DNA of 64,000 nt from Spirochaetaceae bacterium (lineage in GTDB: Bacteria; Spirochaetota; Spirochaetia; Treponematales; Treponemataceae): assembly GCA_017614995.1 (NCBI GenBank), contig JAGAAX010000023.1:33953-97952 (forward strand), given 5' to 3'. A program made the translations under genes and the position numbers. Positions within the stretch are counted from its first letter, which is position 1, and each line of letters opens with the position of its first letter. Positions 1 to 7,992 of this stretch are shown here, piece after piece. The notes below the pieces were generated by a model. It was not told the DNA's origin. It saw nothing but the letters and a program-made list of their open reading frames with translations, and did no database searches.

Positions 1-356
1 CCGTTGTTATATTTTACAAGAAAGAGTATAACTGCTTCTAATATAAAGAAAAACACCCATCCGCTTGTTCCAAGAAAAGAGAAAGCCGCAGGCATGTTTA
101 TAAAACGGCTGTAGAACTTATCACCTGATGAGCGAAGAGTATAGATTAAACATAAAACCGTCGGAATGGCAAATGTGATTATCATTATAAACGGAATGTA
201 TGCCTGATATCTTTCAAGCAGGCGCGCATAGTCCTGCATACTGAGGCTTTGCAGTGAAGACGGAATCGGCAGTACAACGCCTATAACATTTGAAAAGGCG
301 ACAATTATACCGTAGAGCAAGACAATGCGCATACGCTTTTTTAAGGTTAATTCCAT
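1..356 (-). CDS. Membrane protein, N-terminal part (cut by window edge)
   Basis: The first 118 codons of a protein read leftward off the window edge. The ATG at 356-354 is followed by an open frame with three hydrophobic stretches at about residues 10-32, 53-75 and 92-114, separated by short polar loops, so this is an integral membrane protein. No catalytic motif is visible in the part present. There is no Shine-Dalgarno sequence, but a good promoter ends 6 nt before the ATG (see the promoter entry). The HAD gene ends 31 bp upstream. A membrane-anchored signalling protein such as a cyclase would fit the genomic setting, but that is only a guess. Confidence 0.6.
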   Translation of the reverse strand, partial: MELTLKKRMRIVLLYGIIVAFSNVIGVVLPIPSSLQSLSMQDYARLLERYQAYIPFIMIITFAIPTVLCLIYTLRSSGDKFYSRFINMPAAFSFLGTSGWVFFFILEAVILFLVKYNN

Positions 357-391
357 AACAGTATTATAAGGCAAATTTGCGCGCCGTTCAA
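357..391 (-). promoter_or_regulatory. Promoter giving a probably leaderless transcript
   Basis: Reading leftward, TTGAAC at 391-386, a 17-nt spacer and a perfect TATAAT at 368-363. Only 6 nt separate the -10 box from the ATG at 356, so transcription should start at or within 1-2 nt of the start codon. No Shine-Dalgarno sequence is present. Confidence 0.6.
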
Positions 392-1014
392 TTGCAGAAA
401 AGGCTGACTAAATCAAAAGGTTCGGCGATTGTGTAGTCCGGCGACTCTATCTTGCCGAAACCGTATAAAGCAAATGCAATGGGCACACCGGCTTTGGCAC
501 ATGCATCAGCATCGCCCTGGGTGTCACCCACATAAACAGGAGACTTTAGATTGTTGCGCTTTGCAATAAGCTTTATGTTCTCGTCTTTGAGCAGACCGGT
601 GTCGCCGTTGCAGGTAAAATCCTTAAAGTACGGTGCAAAGCCGGTTTTGCGCAGCAGAAGCTCAATGTAGCCGCTCTGGCAGTTGCTCACAATAAACAGC
701 GGATATTTTGCCGAGAGCTTTTCGAGCGTTTCTGCCATTTTTGGGTAAAGCTTGCCAGATTCTCTTTCAACATAAGATTCTTCGTAATTGTAGCAGAGCG
801 GCTTAAATTTGGCGCGCACTTCTTCAGGCTCGCGCGGCAGAATCCGCTCAATAATTGTGTCCATCGGAAGCCCGAAAAGCGACTTAAGCGTATCAGCCGT
901 AACATGGGCATAGCTCAAGCCGCACCCGTCAAGTGCTGCGTTCCAAGCTTTTTCTACGACGGGCGTTGTATCCCAAATCGTTCCGTCTACATCAAATATT
1001 AGAGAATCTGCCAT
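388..1014 (-). CDS. HAD-superfamily hydrolase, phosphoglycolate-phosphatase-like
   Basis: A 208-residue HAD phosphatase. Motif I is FDVDGT near the N-terminus with Asp8 as predicted nucleophile and Asp10 as acid/base. A helical cap follows at about residues 15-85. Motif II is the SNCQS stretch near residue 111, and motif IV is GDTQGDADA near residue 163, which holds the Mg2+ ligands. Length and cap type match the phosphoglycolate phosphatase / beta-phosphoglucomutase branch, but the substrate cannot be read from sequence. It starts 6 bp after the decarboxylase gene and is probably co-transcribed with it. Confidence 0.85.
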   Translation of the reverse strand: MADSLIFDVDGTIWDTTPVVEKAWNAALDGCGLSYAHVTADTLKSLFGLPMDTIIERILPREPEEVRAKFKPLCYNYEESYVERESGKLYPKMAETLEKLSAKYPLFIVSNCQSGYIELLLRKTGFAPYFKDFTCNGDTGLLKDENIKLIAKRNNLKSPVYVGDTQGDADACAKAGVPIAFALYGFGKIESPDYTIAEPFDLVSLFCN

Positions 1015-1020
1015 AAAGCC

Positions 1021-2214
1021 TTAGATTTCGTCCTCTTCAAGACCGTCTTCGCCCATGTAGTAGGTCTTGAGCGGCGGAAAACCGTTGAAAGCAACGCTTG
1101 CGTATGTTGATGTATATGCACCAGTAGAAAGCCAGTAAATCTTGTCGCCCGGCTTCAAATCTATAGGCAGCTTATATTTTTCAGTCTCGTAGATTATATC
1201 CATGCTGTCGCAGGTCGGGCCGGCAATAATGGTCAAGCCCTCTTTTCCGCCGTCTTTTTCGGTAATTACTGGATATTTGATAGATTCATCAATAGTTTCA
1301 ATAAGTCCGTTGAACTTGCCGGCGTCAATGTAGACCCAGCGTTCAAGTGCGGTGTTGTTTTTGCGCGAAATAAGCACAATTTCTGACGTCAAAATGCCTG
1401 AATCGCCGACAAGAGAACGTCCCGGCTCAAGAATAATCATCGGAACGTCGTCGCCAAAGTCGTCCTGAAGGTATCTTGTAATTTCAGAAGCATATTCTTT
1501 CAGCTCGTTTGTCGGCTGAATATAATGTGCAGGGAAACCGCCGCCCATGTTAATCATAGAAAGGCGGATGCCCTCCTCGTCTTCAAGCGACTCAAAAAGG
1601 TACTTTGTCTTTGCAATAGCGTCATTCCACTGACCGATGTCGCGCTGCTGGCTTCCTACATGGAAGCTGATGCCGTAAGGTGTAAGACCAAGATCGCGGG
1701 CAAGAACCAGAAGGTCATAAGCCATATCAGGGTGACAGCCGAATTTTCTAGAAAGCGGCCAGTCTGCTGTAGGTGAATTTTCAACAAGAATGCGGACAAA
1801 AACACGCGAACCAGGCGCATTTTTTGCGATAGTCTTCAAATCTTCTTTTGAGTCTGTCGCAAACATTCTTACGCCTTTCTCGTAAAAATACTTGATGTCC
1901 TTAGCCTTTTTAATGGTGTTTCCGTAAGAGATTCTGTCCGGCGAAATATTAAGAGAAAGCACCTTATCAAGCTCATAGCGCGAAGCTATGTCGAAATTTG
2001 AGCCGAGAGAATCAAGCAGTCTTAAAACAGGAATGCCAGGATTCGATTTTACTGCATAATAAATATGCGCATAAGGAAATGAATCTTTGAGCTGAATAAA
2101 ATTCTTTTTGATTGTTCTAAGATTCACTACAATGTTCGGAGTTTCAAATCCCTTAGAAAAATCCAGGAACCGTTTCCACTCTGTGTCAGAAACAAAATCT
2201 TTGCGGTTAAACAT
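1021..2214 (-). CDS. Ornithine/lysine-type decarboxylase, fold-type III PLP enzyme
   Basis: A 397-residue fold-type III PLP decarboxylase of the eukaryotic-type ornithine decarboxylase branch. Lys56 in YYAVKSNPG is the predicted Schiff-base lysine. HVGSQQ near residue 197, the GGGFP phosphate-binding loop and EPGR follow. The GPTCDSMD motif near residue 340 supplies the catalytic Cys and substrate Asp from the partner subunit of a dimer. The likely reaction is ornithine to putrescine, the entry to polyamine synthesis; lysine or diaminopimelate are less likely alternatives. The start ATG has GGAAGGTG upstream. A perfect dyad lies 40-66 bp upstream and the HAD phosphatase follows 6 bp downstream. 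Confidence 0.85.
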   Translation of the reverse strand: MFNRKDFVSDTEWKRFLDFSKGFETPNIVVNLRTIKKNFIQLKDSFPYAHIYYAVKSNPGIPVLRLLDSLGSNFDIASRYELDKVLSLNISPDRISYGNTIKKAKDIKYFYEKGVRMFATDSKEDLKTIAKNAPGSRVFVRILVENSPTADWPLSRKFGCHPDMAYDLLVLARDLGLTPYGISFHVGSQQRDIGQWNDAIAKTKYLFESLEDEEGIRLSMINMGGGFPAHYIQPTNELKEYASEITRYLQDDFGDDVPMIILEPGRSLVGDSGILTSEIVLISRKNNTALERWVYIDAGKFNGLIETIDESIKYPVITEKDGGKEGLTIIAGPTCDSMDIIYETEKYKLPIDLKPGDKIYWLSTGAYTSTYASVAFNGFPPLKTYYMGEDGLEEDEI

Positions 2215-2253
2215 ACAAATGCACCTTCCTGTTGAAACTATACTTTGGCGATA

Positions 2254-2280
2254 ATATCACATTGTCTTGTAATGTGATAT
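2254..2280. promoter_or_regulatory. Perfect 10-bp dyad upstream of the decarboxylase, candidate operator
   Basis: ATATCACATT at 2254-2263 is repeated in inverted orientation as AATGTGATAT at 2271-2280 with a 7-nt spacer. It lies 40 bp upstream of the decarboxylase ATG, where a repressor or RNA hairpin could act. The half-sites face outward (TCACA...TGTGA), the reverse of a CRP site. The binding factor is unknown. Confidence 0.4.
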
Positions 2281-2319
2281 ATTTATTTCACAATTTTTTG
2301 CATTTTTTTCAATTTTTTG

Positions 2320-2442
2320 CATAAGACGTGTTCGGAAACTTCAGTTTTCCGAACACGAACTTATGTAAATCGCAATTTTGCAAGGCTTTAGCCTGAAAAA
2401 TTGCAGACCTGTTCGAAAACTAACCGAGTTTCCGAACAGGTC
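2320..2442. repeat. Three consecutive hairpins; outer two belong to a TGTTCGGAAA palindromic repeat family
   Basis: Hairpin 1 (2320-2365): CATAAG...CTTATG outer arms and GTGTTCGGAAA / TTTCCGAACAC inner arms. Hairpin 2 (2371-2404): GCAATTTT...AAAATTGC with AGGC/GCCT at the loop. Hairpin 3 (2406-2442): GACCTGTTCGAAAACT pairs with AGTTTCCGAACAGGTC with one mismatch. The TGTTCGGAAA core recurs at 26133-26162. The array fills the gap between the end of the unknown gene at 2446 and the decarboxylase leader, so it may serve as a transcription terminator or 3'-end stabiliser, but the recurrence marks a dispersed repeat. Confidence 0.7.
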
Positions 2443-2445
2443 CAT

Positions 2446-3597
2446 CTATTGAAGCATCGCGCCGTAATGCTTTTCGTACAAGAAGCGCTTGTCTTCAGGC
2501 TTGAGCGACTCAAAGCGGCAGATAACTGAAACGCGCGAGCCTTCAACAAGCACAGCCATTACAATACACTTTGCCGTAATTACGCGTATGCCTGCCCTGA
2601 ATTCAAAAATGTATTCCTGCCGCTCCGTAAGCGAAATTGTGGTCAGGTCGCAGCCAAGGCAGAGGTACATATCTGAAATATAGAGAATGTCCATCGGAAG
2701 CACACGCCCCAAAACAGAACCGGCTTTTTTGTCCGGGTATTGCGAAAGATATGCGGAAGCCGCAAGATAGACAAGCTGAAATTCGCACTTGGCGGCGTAA
2801 TCTTCGATTCTGCACTGCCCGAAATAAGAACGCTCGATTGAGACAACACTTGCCCTCGGTGCTTTGCTTATGGGCACATAAACGCAGTCTGCAAGAATAT
2901 GCAGATTGTCGCGCACACGGGCAAGAGCATCAGAAAAAGGCGCGCGGTTGTCCAAATCTCTTGCTAGAAAACACGCACCATAAGGAAAAGGCGACGCAGA
3001 CGGAAGCCGCTTGCCCGGAAAGAAGAGCATTTTTCCAGTCTGATGAAGCAGAGCCGCCAAATCTAAGGGCACGTCAGCCTCGCGCAAAAACGAATAACGC
3101 GAAAGCAGCGAAAAGAACAGAATCTCATCGTCAAATGAAACATTCTGCCAGATAAACGGCGAGAAAAGCGGAAAAAGCTTGTTTGAAACGCAGGAAACAA
3201 AGCTGTCGGGCTTTTTTGTTCCCTTTTTGTCAATATTATAAAAGAGCCTTCCATGATAGGCATTAATGTCAAAAACTTCTTCGTCTATTGTCTTGGCAAT
3301 TTCTTTAGCTATGCCGATTGCGGCAGAATCGCCTTTTGTCTGCAAAACTGAATCAAAGTGAAGACCGCGCTTATTAAAATAAAACGAAACAGTAACTTCG
3401 CTTTTTATTGTATGCATCCACAAAGGCACAAGGCTTTTTGGAAAAATGATAACAGTCTCGCGCATAATATAAGAGCCAGTTTCAAGCCTGAAAGTATCTT
3501 CATATTGCGGCGCACCGGAAATTGTTAAAGCAGGCAATTCAGTCTTAAGATATTGGATTACAACATCACGCTGAATACCCGTCAGAACTTCATTCAT
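2446..3597 (-). CDS. Unknown protein, possibly PilZ-like at its C-terminus
   Basis: A 383-residue protein I cannot assign with confidence. It has no signal peptide or membrane segment. The N-terminal 120 residues look like mixed alpha/beta. The C-terminal 70 residues form alternating short strands ending in a CRFESL then PEDKRFLYEKHYG stretch, which resembles the end of PilZ-type c-di-GMP-binding barrels in spirochaetes, but the classic RxxxR and D/NxSxxG signature is not evident. Its start overlaps the end of the upstream lipoprotein gene by 8 bp, implying translational coupling. The palindromic repeats at 2320-2442 lie immediately downstream. Confidence 0.6.
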   Translation of the reverse strand: MNEVLTGIQRDVVIQYLKTELPALTISGAPQYEDTFRLETGSYIMRETVIIFPKSLVPLWMHTIKSEVTVSFYFNKRGLHFDSVLQTKGDSAAIGIAKEIAKTIDEEVFDINAYHGRLFYNIDKKGTKKPDSFVSCVSNKLFPLFSPFIWQNVSFDDEILFFSLLSRYSFLREADVPLDLAALLHQTGKMLFFPGKRLPSASPFPYGACFLARDLDNRAPFSDALARVRDNLHILADCVYVPISKAPRASVVSIERSYFGQCRIEDYAAKCEFQLVYLAASAYLSQYPDKKAGSVLGRVLPMDILYISDMYLCLGCDLTTISLTERQEYIFEFRAGIRVITAKCIVMAVLVEGSRVSVICRFESLKPEDKRFLYEKHYGAMLQ

Positions 3598-4210
3598 TTA
3601 CTTGTTCTCCAAAAATTACCTGTTCAATATACCACACTTCTTTGTCTTTTAAAACATAAATCAATAAATCTATATGTTTATTATCACCAGTCAGCCTTGC
3701 AGGAATTTCAATACAATTATCAAGAAAAGAAGGCTTGCCGTAAATTATGTCACCGACTTCCGGCAGATTGTCAAAATAAGGCTGCATTACATAAGGCAGA
3801 AACGGATAAGACGGGTCTAAATATTTAGCCTCAACTACCCGTTTCTCTTTTCTGGCAAACGCCGCCTTGTTGAAAAACTCATCCAGCATGTTCAAAAGCT
3901 GATACTCAAGCCGCGATATATCAAGAGAGCCGAAGTCTTTATATTCGGGGTAAACATTTCCTGAAGGAAGAACGGCAAGACAGCCTGCCGGAAGCGGCGC
4001 ACTTATTTCAGAAAGCTTAAGGACATAATCTTTCGGCGATTCTATTTCTTTTTCCCACTTTTTATCTTTAACTCTTTCGTCAACTGTTTCTTTTACAGTA
4101 GATTCTGTGGCTTTAAAGACTTCTGTTTCTTTGCTGCAAGAGAAAAAACACCAAATAAACAGGCATACAAACAAGATAAATACACTTTTACGTGAAGTTA
4201 AACAAAGCAT
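3590..4210 (-). CDS. Putative lipoprotein, function unknown
   Basis: A 206-residue protein with a lipoprotein signal: basic start, hydrophobic core at about residues 9-24 and a lipobox-like FFSC whose Cys would be lipidated. A Lys/Glu-rich linker follows, then a compact C-terminal domain rich in aromatic residues. No known enzymatic motif is visible. It is probably exported and anchored to a membrane. Its stop overlaps the next gene by 8 bp. A TATAAT box lies 15 nt upstream of the ATG and there is no Shine-Dalgarno sequence. Confidence 0.7.
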   Translation of the reverse strand: MLCLTSRKSVFILFVCLFIWCFFSCSKETEVFKATESTVKETVDERVKDKKWEKEIESPKDYVLKLSEISAPLPAGCLAVLPSGNVYPEYKDFGSLDISRLEYQLLNMLDEFFNKAAFARKEKRVVEAKYLDPSYPFLPYVMQPYFDNLPEVGDIIYGKPSFLDNCIEIPARLTGDNKHIDLLIYVLKDKEVWYIEQVIFGEQVNE

Positions 4211-4248
4211 GTTTTATTTTAGCATATTATACGGAAATAAGTCAGCTC

Positions 4249-4278
4249 TTGACAGAGCAATTATTCTGCTCTTAGAGT
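4249..4278 (+). promoter_or_regulatory. Promoter of the HD phosphohydrolase gene with a dyad in its spacer
   Basis: TTGACA at 4249-4254, an 18-nt spacer and TAGAGT at 4273-4278. The spacer contains AGAGCA...TGCTCT, an inverted repeat between -35 and -10 where a repressor could block RNA polymerase. The ATG is 11 nt after the -10, so the leader would be only about 5 nt with no ribosome-binding site. Confidence 0.5.
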
Positions 4279-4289
4279 AAAAAACGTAT

Positions 4290-5609
4290 ATGATTTTATT
4301 TTCTGAAGCATTTAAATTGACAGAAGCGGTCAGAGACCCGGTCTGGCACCACATTTATCTGACTGAAGCACTTATGAACGCGGCAGCCTCACCTGCTTTC
4401 AGACGGCTGTGGAAGATTCAGCAGCTTGGGCCGACTTCGCTTGTTTACCCGGGCGCGACACACACGCGCGCAGCCCATTCATTCGGTGTTTATCACGTTG
4501 CGCTAAGGCTTTTAAGCACTTTATGCGAAAAAGACGCAGACCAGTGGGTTACACGACAGGGCTGCGCCTCGTTTCTTGCCGCGGCATTGTTCCACGACAT
4601 CGGGCACTTTCCGTACACACACTCGCTTAAAGAGCTGCCGCTAAAAGACCATGAAGACCTTTCCAGCTCGCTTATTCTGTCAGAGCCGCTTAAAACATTA
4701 ATAGCAAAAACCGGCGCAGACCCCGAGCAGACCGCGGCAATCGTGAGCCACCAAAACACAGCAGACGATGAGACGCGCTTTTTTAGAATTCTGCTTTCGG
4801 GCGTGCTTGACCCCGACAAGCTTGACTACCTTAACAGGGACGCTTATTACTGCGGCGTGCCTTACGGCATTCAGGATACAGATTTTATACTTTCTAGGCT
4901 CAAGCCTGACAAGCAGAAAGGCATTTACCTTGATTCGGCAAGCCTTATGTCAATTGAACATGTACTTTTCTCAAAATATATGATGTACAGGGCTGTTTAC
5001 TGGCATAAATACGTGCGCATAGCAACCGCAATGATGAAAAAGACTATTTTTGCCGCACTCAAAAAAAATGTAATCTGTCCTGAAGAACTTTATTCGCTAG
5101 ACGATTCTTCGATTTTTACACTGATTGGCTCAAAAAACTTTGAGGAAAAATTCTGCGCGGAACAGCTTGAAAAGCACAGCCTTTTCCAGATTATTGCAGA
5201 AATTCCGTTTGACGAGAACAACAGCAGGCATACTGAACTTGAAAACCTTGAAAAACGAACCGCCGCAGAAATAAAGCTTGCAGAAGCAGCCGGAACAAAG
5301 CTGTGCAACCTTTTAATCGACATTCCGGAGAGGATTTCGTTTGAAAGCAATTTGTGGATAAGCGGCGAGAACTGCCCGTTTTCTTCAAGCTCTACTGTTT
5401 TTACGCCTGACACTGTAAAGGCTTTTACGCAGAACCTGCGGATAATCAGACTGGGCTTATGCAGAGAAGAAGCCTCTGAGCAGCGCATCAAAAAGCTTAA
5501 ATCAGAATTTGAGGCACTGCTCGGTTCGAGTGCGCATAAGACTTTTCCAAGCAATAGTCAATCTAGCGCACCGCAGCAAGTTTCCGCTTCGCGAAAACTT
5601 GAAAGATAA
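4290..5609 (+). CDS. HD-superfamily phosphohydrolase (dNTPase/SAMHD1-like)
   Basis: A 439-residue HD-domain protein of the deoxyguanosinetriphosphate triphosphohydrolase / SAMHD1-like branch. The metal-binding set is visible: HTRAAHSFGV (first His, residues about 57-62), LFHDIGHFPYTHS (the HD pair, about residue 101) and LDPDKLDYLNRDAY (the last Asp, about residue 175). These would bind metal and hydrolyse a phosphate ester, most likely a (d)NTP. The C-terminal 150 residues are helical with no recognised domain. The gene stands alone between a divergent lipoprotein gene and a structured repeat. The exact substrate is not predictable. Confidence 0.85.
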   Translation: MILFSEAFKLTEAVRDPVWHHIYLTEALMNAAASPAFRRLWKIQQLGPTSLVYPGATHTRAAHSFGVYHVALRLLSTLCEKDADQWVTRQGCASFLAAALFHDIGHFPYTHSLKELPLKDHEDLSSSLILSEPLKTLIAKTGADPEQTAAIVSHQNTADDETRFFRILLSGVLDPDKLDYLNRDAYYCGVPYGIQDTDFILSRLKPDKQKGIYLDSASLMSIEHVLFSKYMMYRAVYWHKYVRIATAMMKKTIFAALKKNVICPEELYSLDDSSIFTLIGSKNFEEKFCAEQLEKHSLFQIIAEIPFDENNSRHTELENLEKRTAAEIKLAEAAGTKLCNLLIDIPERISFESNLWISGENCPFSSSSTVFTPDTVKAFTQNLRIIRLGLCREEASEQRIKKLKSEFEALLGSSAHKTFPSNSQSSAPQQVSASRKLER

Positions 5610-5677
5610 TGTACAACTGCTCACTTTTGTGGCTGGTGCACACAAAGACTGATGAACAAATGCGCAAGGGTGCGGAG

Positions 5678-5782
5678 CAGGGTTCAAAAATGCTCTGTTT
5701 GTTGCCGTCGCGAAAGCGATGTATTTATAGTTTCTTTGCAACAAACAGCGCATAGCGCATTATTGCGCGGTTTTGAACCCTG
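5678..5782. repeat. ~105-bp nested inverted repeat
   Basis: The outer arms are CAGGGTTCAAAA (5678-5689) and TTTTGAACCCTG (5771-5782), both perfect. The middle arms are CTGTTTGTTGC (5695-5705) and GCAACAAACAG (5738-5748). Within the loop lies a small hairpin with a GAAA tetraloop (GTCGC/GCGAT), and GCGCA TTAT TGCGC folds beside it. The element sits between convergent genes. A second element of the same plan is at 61817-61914. It could be a MITE-like repeat, a terminator pair or a structured RNA. Confidence 0.65.
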
Positions 5783-5865
5783 TGACGTGCCCGATAGAAT
5801 ATGTTCATAGGTACTCTTTTGGGAGGGATTGCTGAGCGCGCCCGACAATGACACCAGCTTTTCAG

Positions 5866-6402
5866 CTATTTCTTTTCCGGCTCTTTCTTTTCAAGAAGTT
5901 TCATCATAGCTTCAATTGAGTCTTTTTGAGTTGTCTCAGGCTCTAATTTAAGATATGCGTCATAATCAGAAAAGGCGTCTTTGTATTTTTCAAGCTTTAC
6001 GCGTGTGTTTGCGCGGTTGAGATAAGACGAAGAATAACTGTCATCGGCGGCAATTGAGCTTGTATAGAACTTTTCTGCCCTTGCAAAATCGTTAAGCGCA
6101 AAAGCCGAATTGCCTGCGTTAAAATACAGAAGCGCGCGGTTTGCAAAAGGCACTGTGCTGCCCTTTTCAAAAGCATTTATAGATTTTTCAAAATCGCCGG
6201 TCTGGTAATATGCAACGCCAAGATAATTATAAACCGAAGCGTCAGGACCTTCCTGCTCAAGCACCTGAAGAAACAAAGTCTGTGCTTCTTTCGGTCTGTT
6301 ATTTTTATATGCAGCAAATGCTCTGTCATACAAATCTGAGGCAAAGCAGCATGTTCCAATTAAAAACAATAAGGCTGAAATTATTATTATTTTTCGGCTC
6401 AT
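5866..6402 (-). CDS. Exported TPR protein
   Basis: A 178-residue protein with an N-terminal signal peptide (hydrophobic core then CCFASDLY, probable cleavage after Ala) and three to four tetratricopeptide repeats. Repeat hallmarks such as YNYLGVAYYQTGDFEKSI, LYFNAGNSAF and YLNRANTRVKL are visible. TPRs hold protein partners, so this is likely a periplasmic scaffold or assembly factor. I chose the ATG at 6402 because AAGGAG lies 7 nt upstream; the frame is open 10 codons further up without a better ribosome-binding site. It ends in a charged Lys/Glu tail. The partner is unknown. Confidence 0.75.
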   Translation of the reverse strand: MSRKIIIISALLFLIGTCCFASDLYDRAFAAYKNNRPKEAQTLFLQVLEQEGPDASVYNYLGVAYYQTGDFEKSINAFEKGSTVPFANRALLYFNAGNSAFALNDFARAEKFYTSSIAADDSYSSSYLNRANTRVKLEKYKDAFSDYDAYLKLEPETTQKDSIEAMMKLLEKKEPEKK

Positions 6403-6536
6403 AAAAAATCTCCTTGCAGACATATTCAACAACCAAAAGAAGTTTGAATTGTTACACTTTTTTAAAGTTCATATTCTGAATATCGGCATTTTTTCGGGTG
6501 ATTTATTGAATTTCTGTTAAGAGAGAAAAAGTTTAT

Positions 6537-6565
6537 TTGACATATCGACATAAAACAATTAATCT
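6537..6565 (+). promoter_or_regulatory. Sigma-70-type promoter upstream of the TPR/Mrr-like gene
   Basis: TTGACA at 6537-6542, a 17-nt spacer and TAATCT at 6560-6565, about 47 bp upstream of the TTG start at 6613, which has its own GGAGG at 6603-6607. Confidence 0.5.
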
Positions 6566-6612
6566 TATTCTATAGGAACAAGTTTTATCCGTGTAATCAT
6601 CTGGAGGTAATT

Positions 6613-7992
6613 TTGAATCCAACACTAATTCCTATTATTGCAATTTCTATTGTAGCCGTTATCATTATTTTCTTTGTAATAAAATCTATGATTGCACCAA
6701 AACGCACTGAAGAAATCAGCCGTCTTACACAAGAAGGAAACTATATTACTGCGATAAAACTTGGTAAGCTTCTTATCCAAAAAGACGAGCGCAACTTTCT
6801 TGCATGGTATTATCTTGGAAAAGCATATATCGCGAACAAGAACTACGATCAGGCAATGGAAGTTTTCAACCATTTGAGCCAGCACGCCGAATTCGGCAGA
6901 GGCTTTTCTGAAATTGAATTCCGCCATGAAATTGCCAAGCTTTATGAGCTTTGCGGACAGAATGAAGAAGCTCTAAAAGAATATCTTCTGCTGACAAAGC
7001 AGGAATCCACAAACGATGACAATTTCTATCAGGCAGGACGCCTTTTTGAAAAACGTGAAAAAATGGAGCAGGCTTTTCAGTATTACAAGTCAGCTATTAA
7101 GATCAATGACAAAAACGCTGAAGCACACGCTGCCGTCGGCGTTATTCTGTATAAGACAAAACAGCAGGTTGACGCAAAGCAGGAAATTGAACGCGCCATA
7201 AAGCTTAATCCAAAGAATTTTGACTATTACTATCATCTTGGACGCATTCTCAAAGACAACAGATCTTATCCCGAAGCAGTCAATGCTTTTGAAAAGGCAC
7301 TGCGCTCACCTGAATATAAGCAGAAGGCACTTCTTGAGCGCGGTTTGTGCTACATGGAAGTCAAAAGCTACGAAAAGGCTGTTGTTGAGCTTGAGCGCGC
7401 AATCAATATTTCCCAGTCAAGCGATTCGCTTGAGACGCTCTACTCGCGCTATCACCTTGCAACATGCTACGAGAATATGCGCAACTTAGATGCTGCCATA
7501 AAACAGTGGGAAATAATCGCAAAGATTAAGCGCAATTTCAAAGATGTTGCCTCAAAGCTTGCAGAATACAAAGACATTCAGACTAACGACCTGATGAAAG
7601 ACTACCTCACAAGCTCAATCGGCGAATTTACCATTCTCTGCCAGAATCTTACAACTTCAGTGTTCAACATGGTCGCTACAGACATTCAGCCTGAAAGAGG
7701 CGGTGTTTCAATTACAGCCCTACCTTCAAACGACAAATCTGGCAAAGACGACTGGATGAAGAACCGAATTCAAAAGACGCTTTTCTACTTTTTCAGAGAA
7801 AACACGCCTGTTGACGAAGACTTTTTGAGAAGAACTCTTGAAAATATGAAGAAGCACAATTTCGACAAATGTATTGTTTGTACAACAGCAGCCTACACCA
7901 GCTCTGCAATAAAGTTTGCAGACGGCAGACCTTTTGAGCTGATTGACAAACAGAAGCTCGATAATCTGCTTGCTAATGCCGGCAAAATATGA
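6613..7992 (+). CDS. Membrane-anchored TPR protein with a degraded Mrr-like C-terminal domain
   Basis: A 459-residue protein starting at a TTG with GGAGG 5 nt upstream. One N-terminal membrane helix spans about residues 5-25. About seven tetratricopeptide repeats fill residues 35-320. The last ~120 residues resemble the Mrr / restriction-endonuclease-like fold: a helix (LENMKKHNFDKC), then a strand-loop (IVCTTAAYTSSAIKFA) and a terminal FELID..KLDNLL, as in Mrr proteins. Where Mrr nucleases carry Q-x-K, this protein has YFF, so the domain is probably not catalytic. Its stop overlaps the metallophosphoesterase start (ATGA). It is likely a scaffold at the inner membrane. Confidence 0.7.
   Translation: MNPTLIPIIAISIVAVIIIFFVIKSMIAPKRTEEISRLTQEGNYITAIKLGKLLIQKDERNFLAWYYLGKAYIANKNYDQAMEVFNHLSQHAEFGRGFSEIEFRHEIAKLYELCGQNEEALKEYLLLTKQESTNDDNFYQAGRLFEKREKMEQAFQYYKSAIKINDKNAEAHAAVGVILYKTKQQVDAKQEIERAIKLNPKNFDYYYHLGRILKDNRSYPEAVNAFEKALRSPEYKQKALLERGLCYMEVKSYEKAVVELERAINISQSSDSLETLYSRYHLATCYENMRNLDAAIKQWEIIAKIKRNFKDVASKLAEYKDIQTNDLMKDYLTSSIGEFTILCQNLTTSVFNMVATDIQPERGGVSITALPSNDKSGKDDWMKNRIQKTLFYFFRENTPVDEDFLRRTLENMKKHNFDKCIVCTTAAYTSSAIKFADGRPFELIDKQKLDNLLANAGKI

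Noticed and set aside
2254..2280. CRP/cAMP binding site
   Set aside because: The half-sites are in the wrong order (TCACA...TGTGA) and no CRP-type helix-turn-helix protein was seen in the window.
2637..3155. Rightward 172-codon open frame opposite the unknown gene at 2446-3597
   Set aside because: It lacks a ribosome-binding site, is rich in Arg/His/Lys as expected for an antisense shadow, and lies wholly within a convincing leftward gene.
5610..5865. Coding remnant between the HD gene and the TPR gene
   Set aside because: No frame of useful length with a start and ribosome-binding site; the signal is RNA/DNA structure from the nested inverted repeat.
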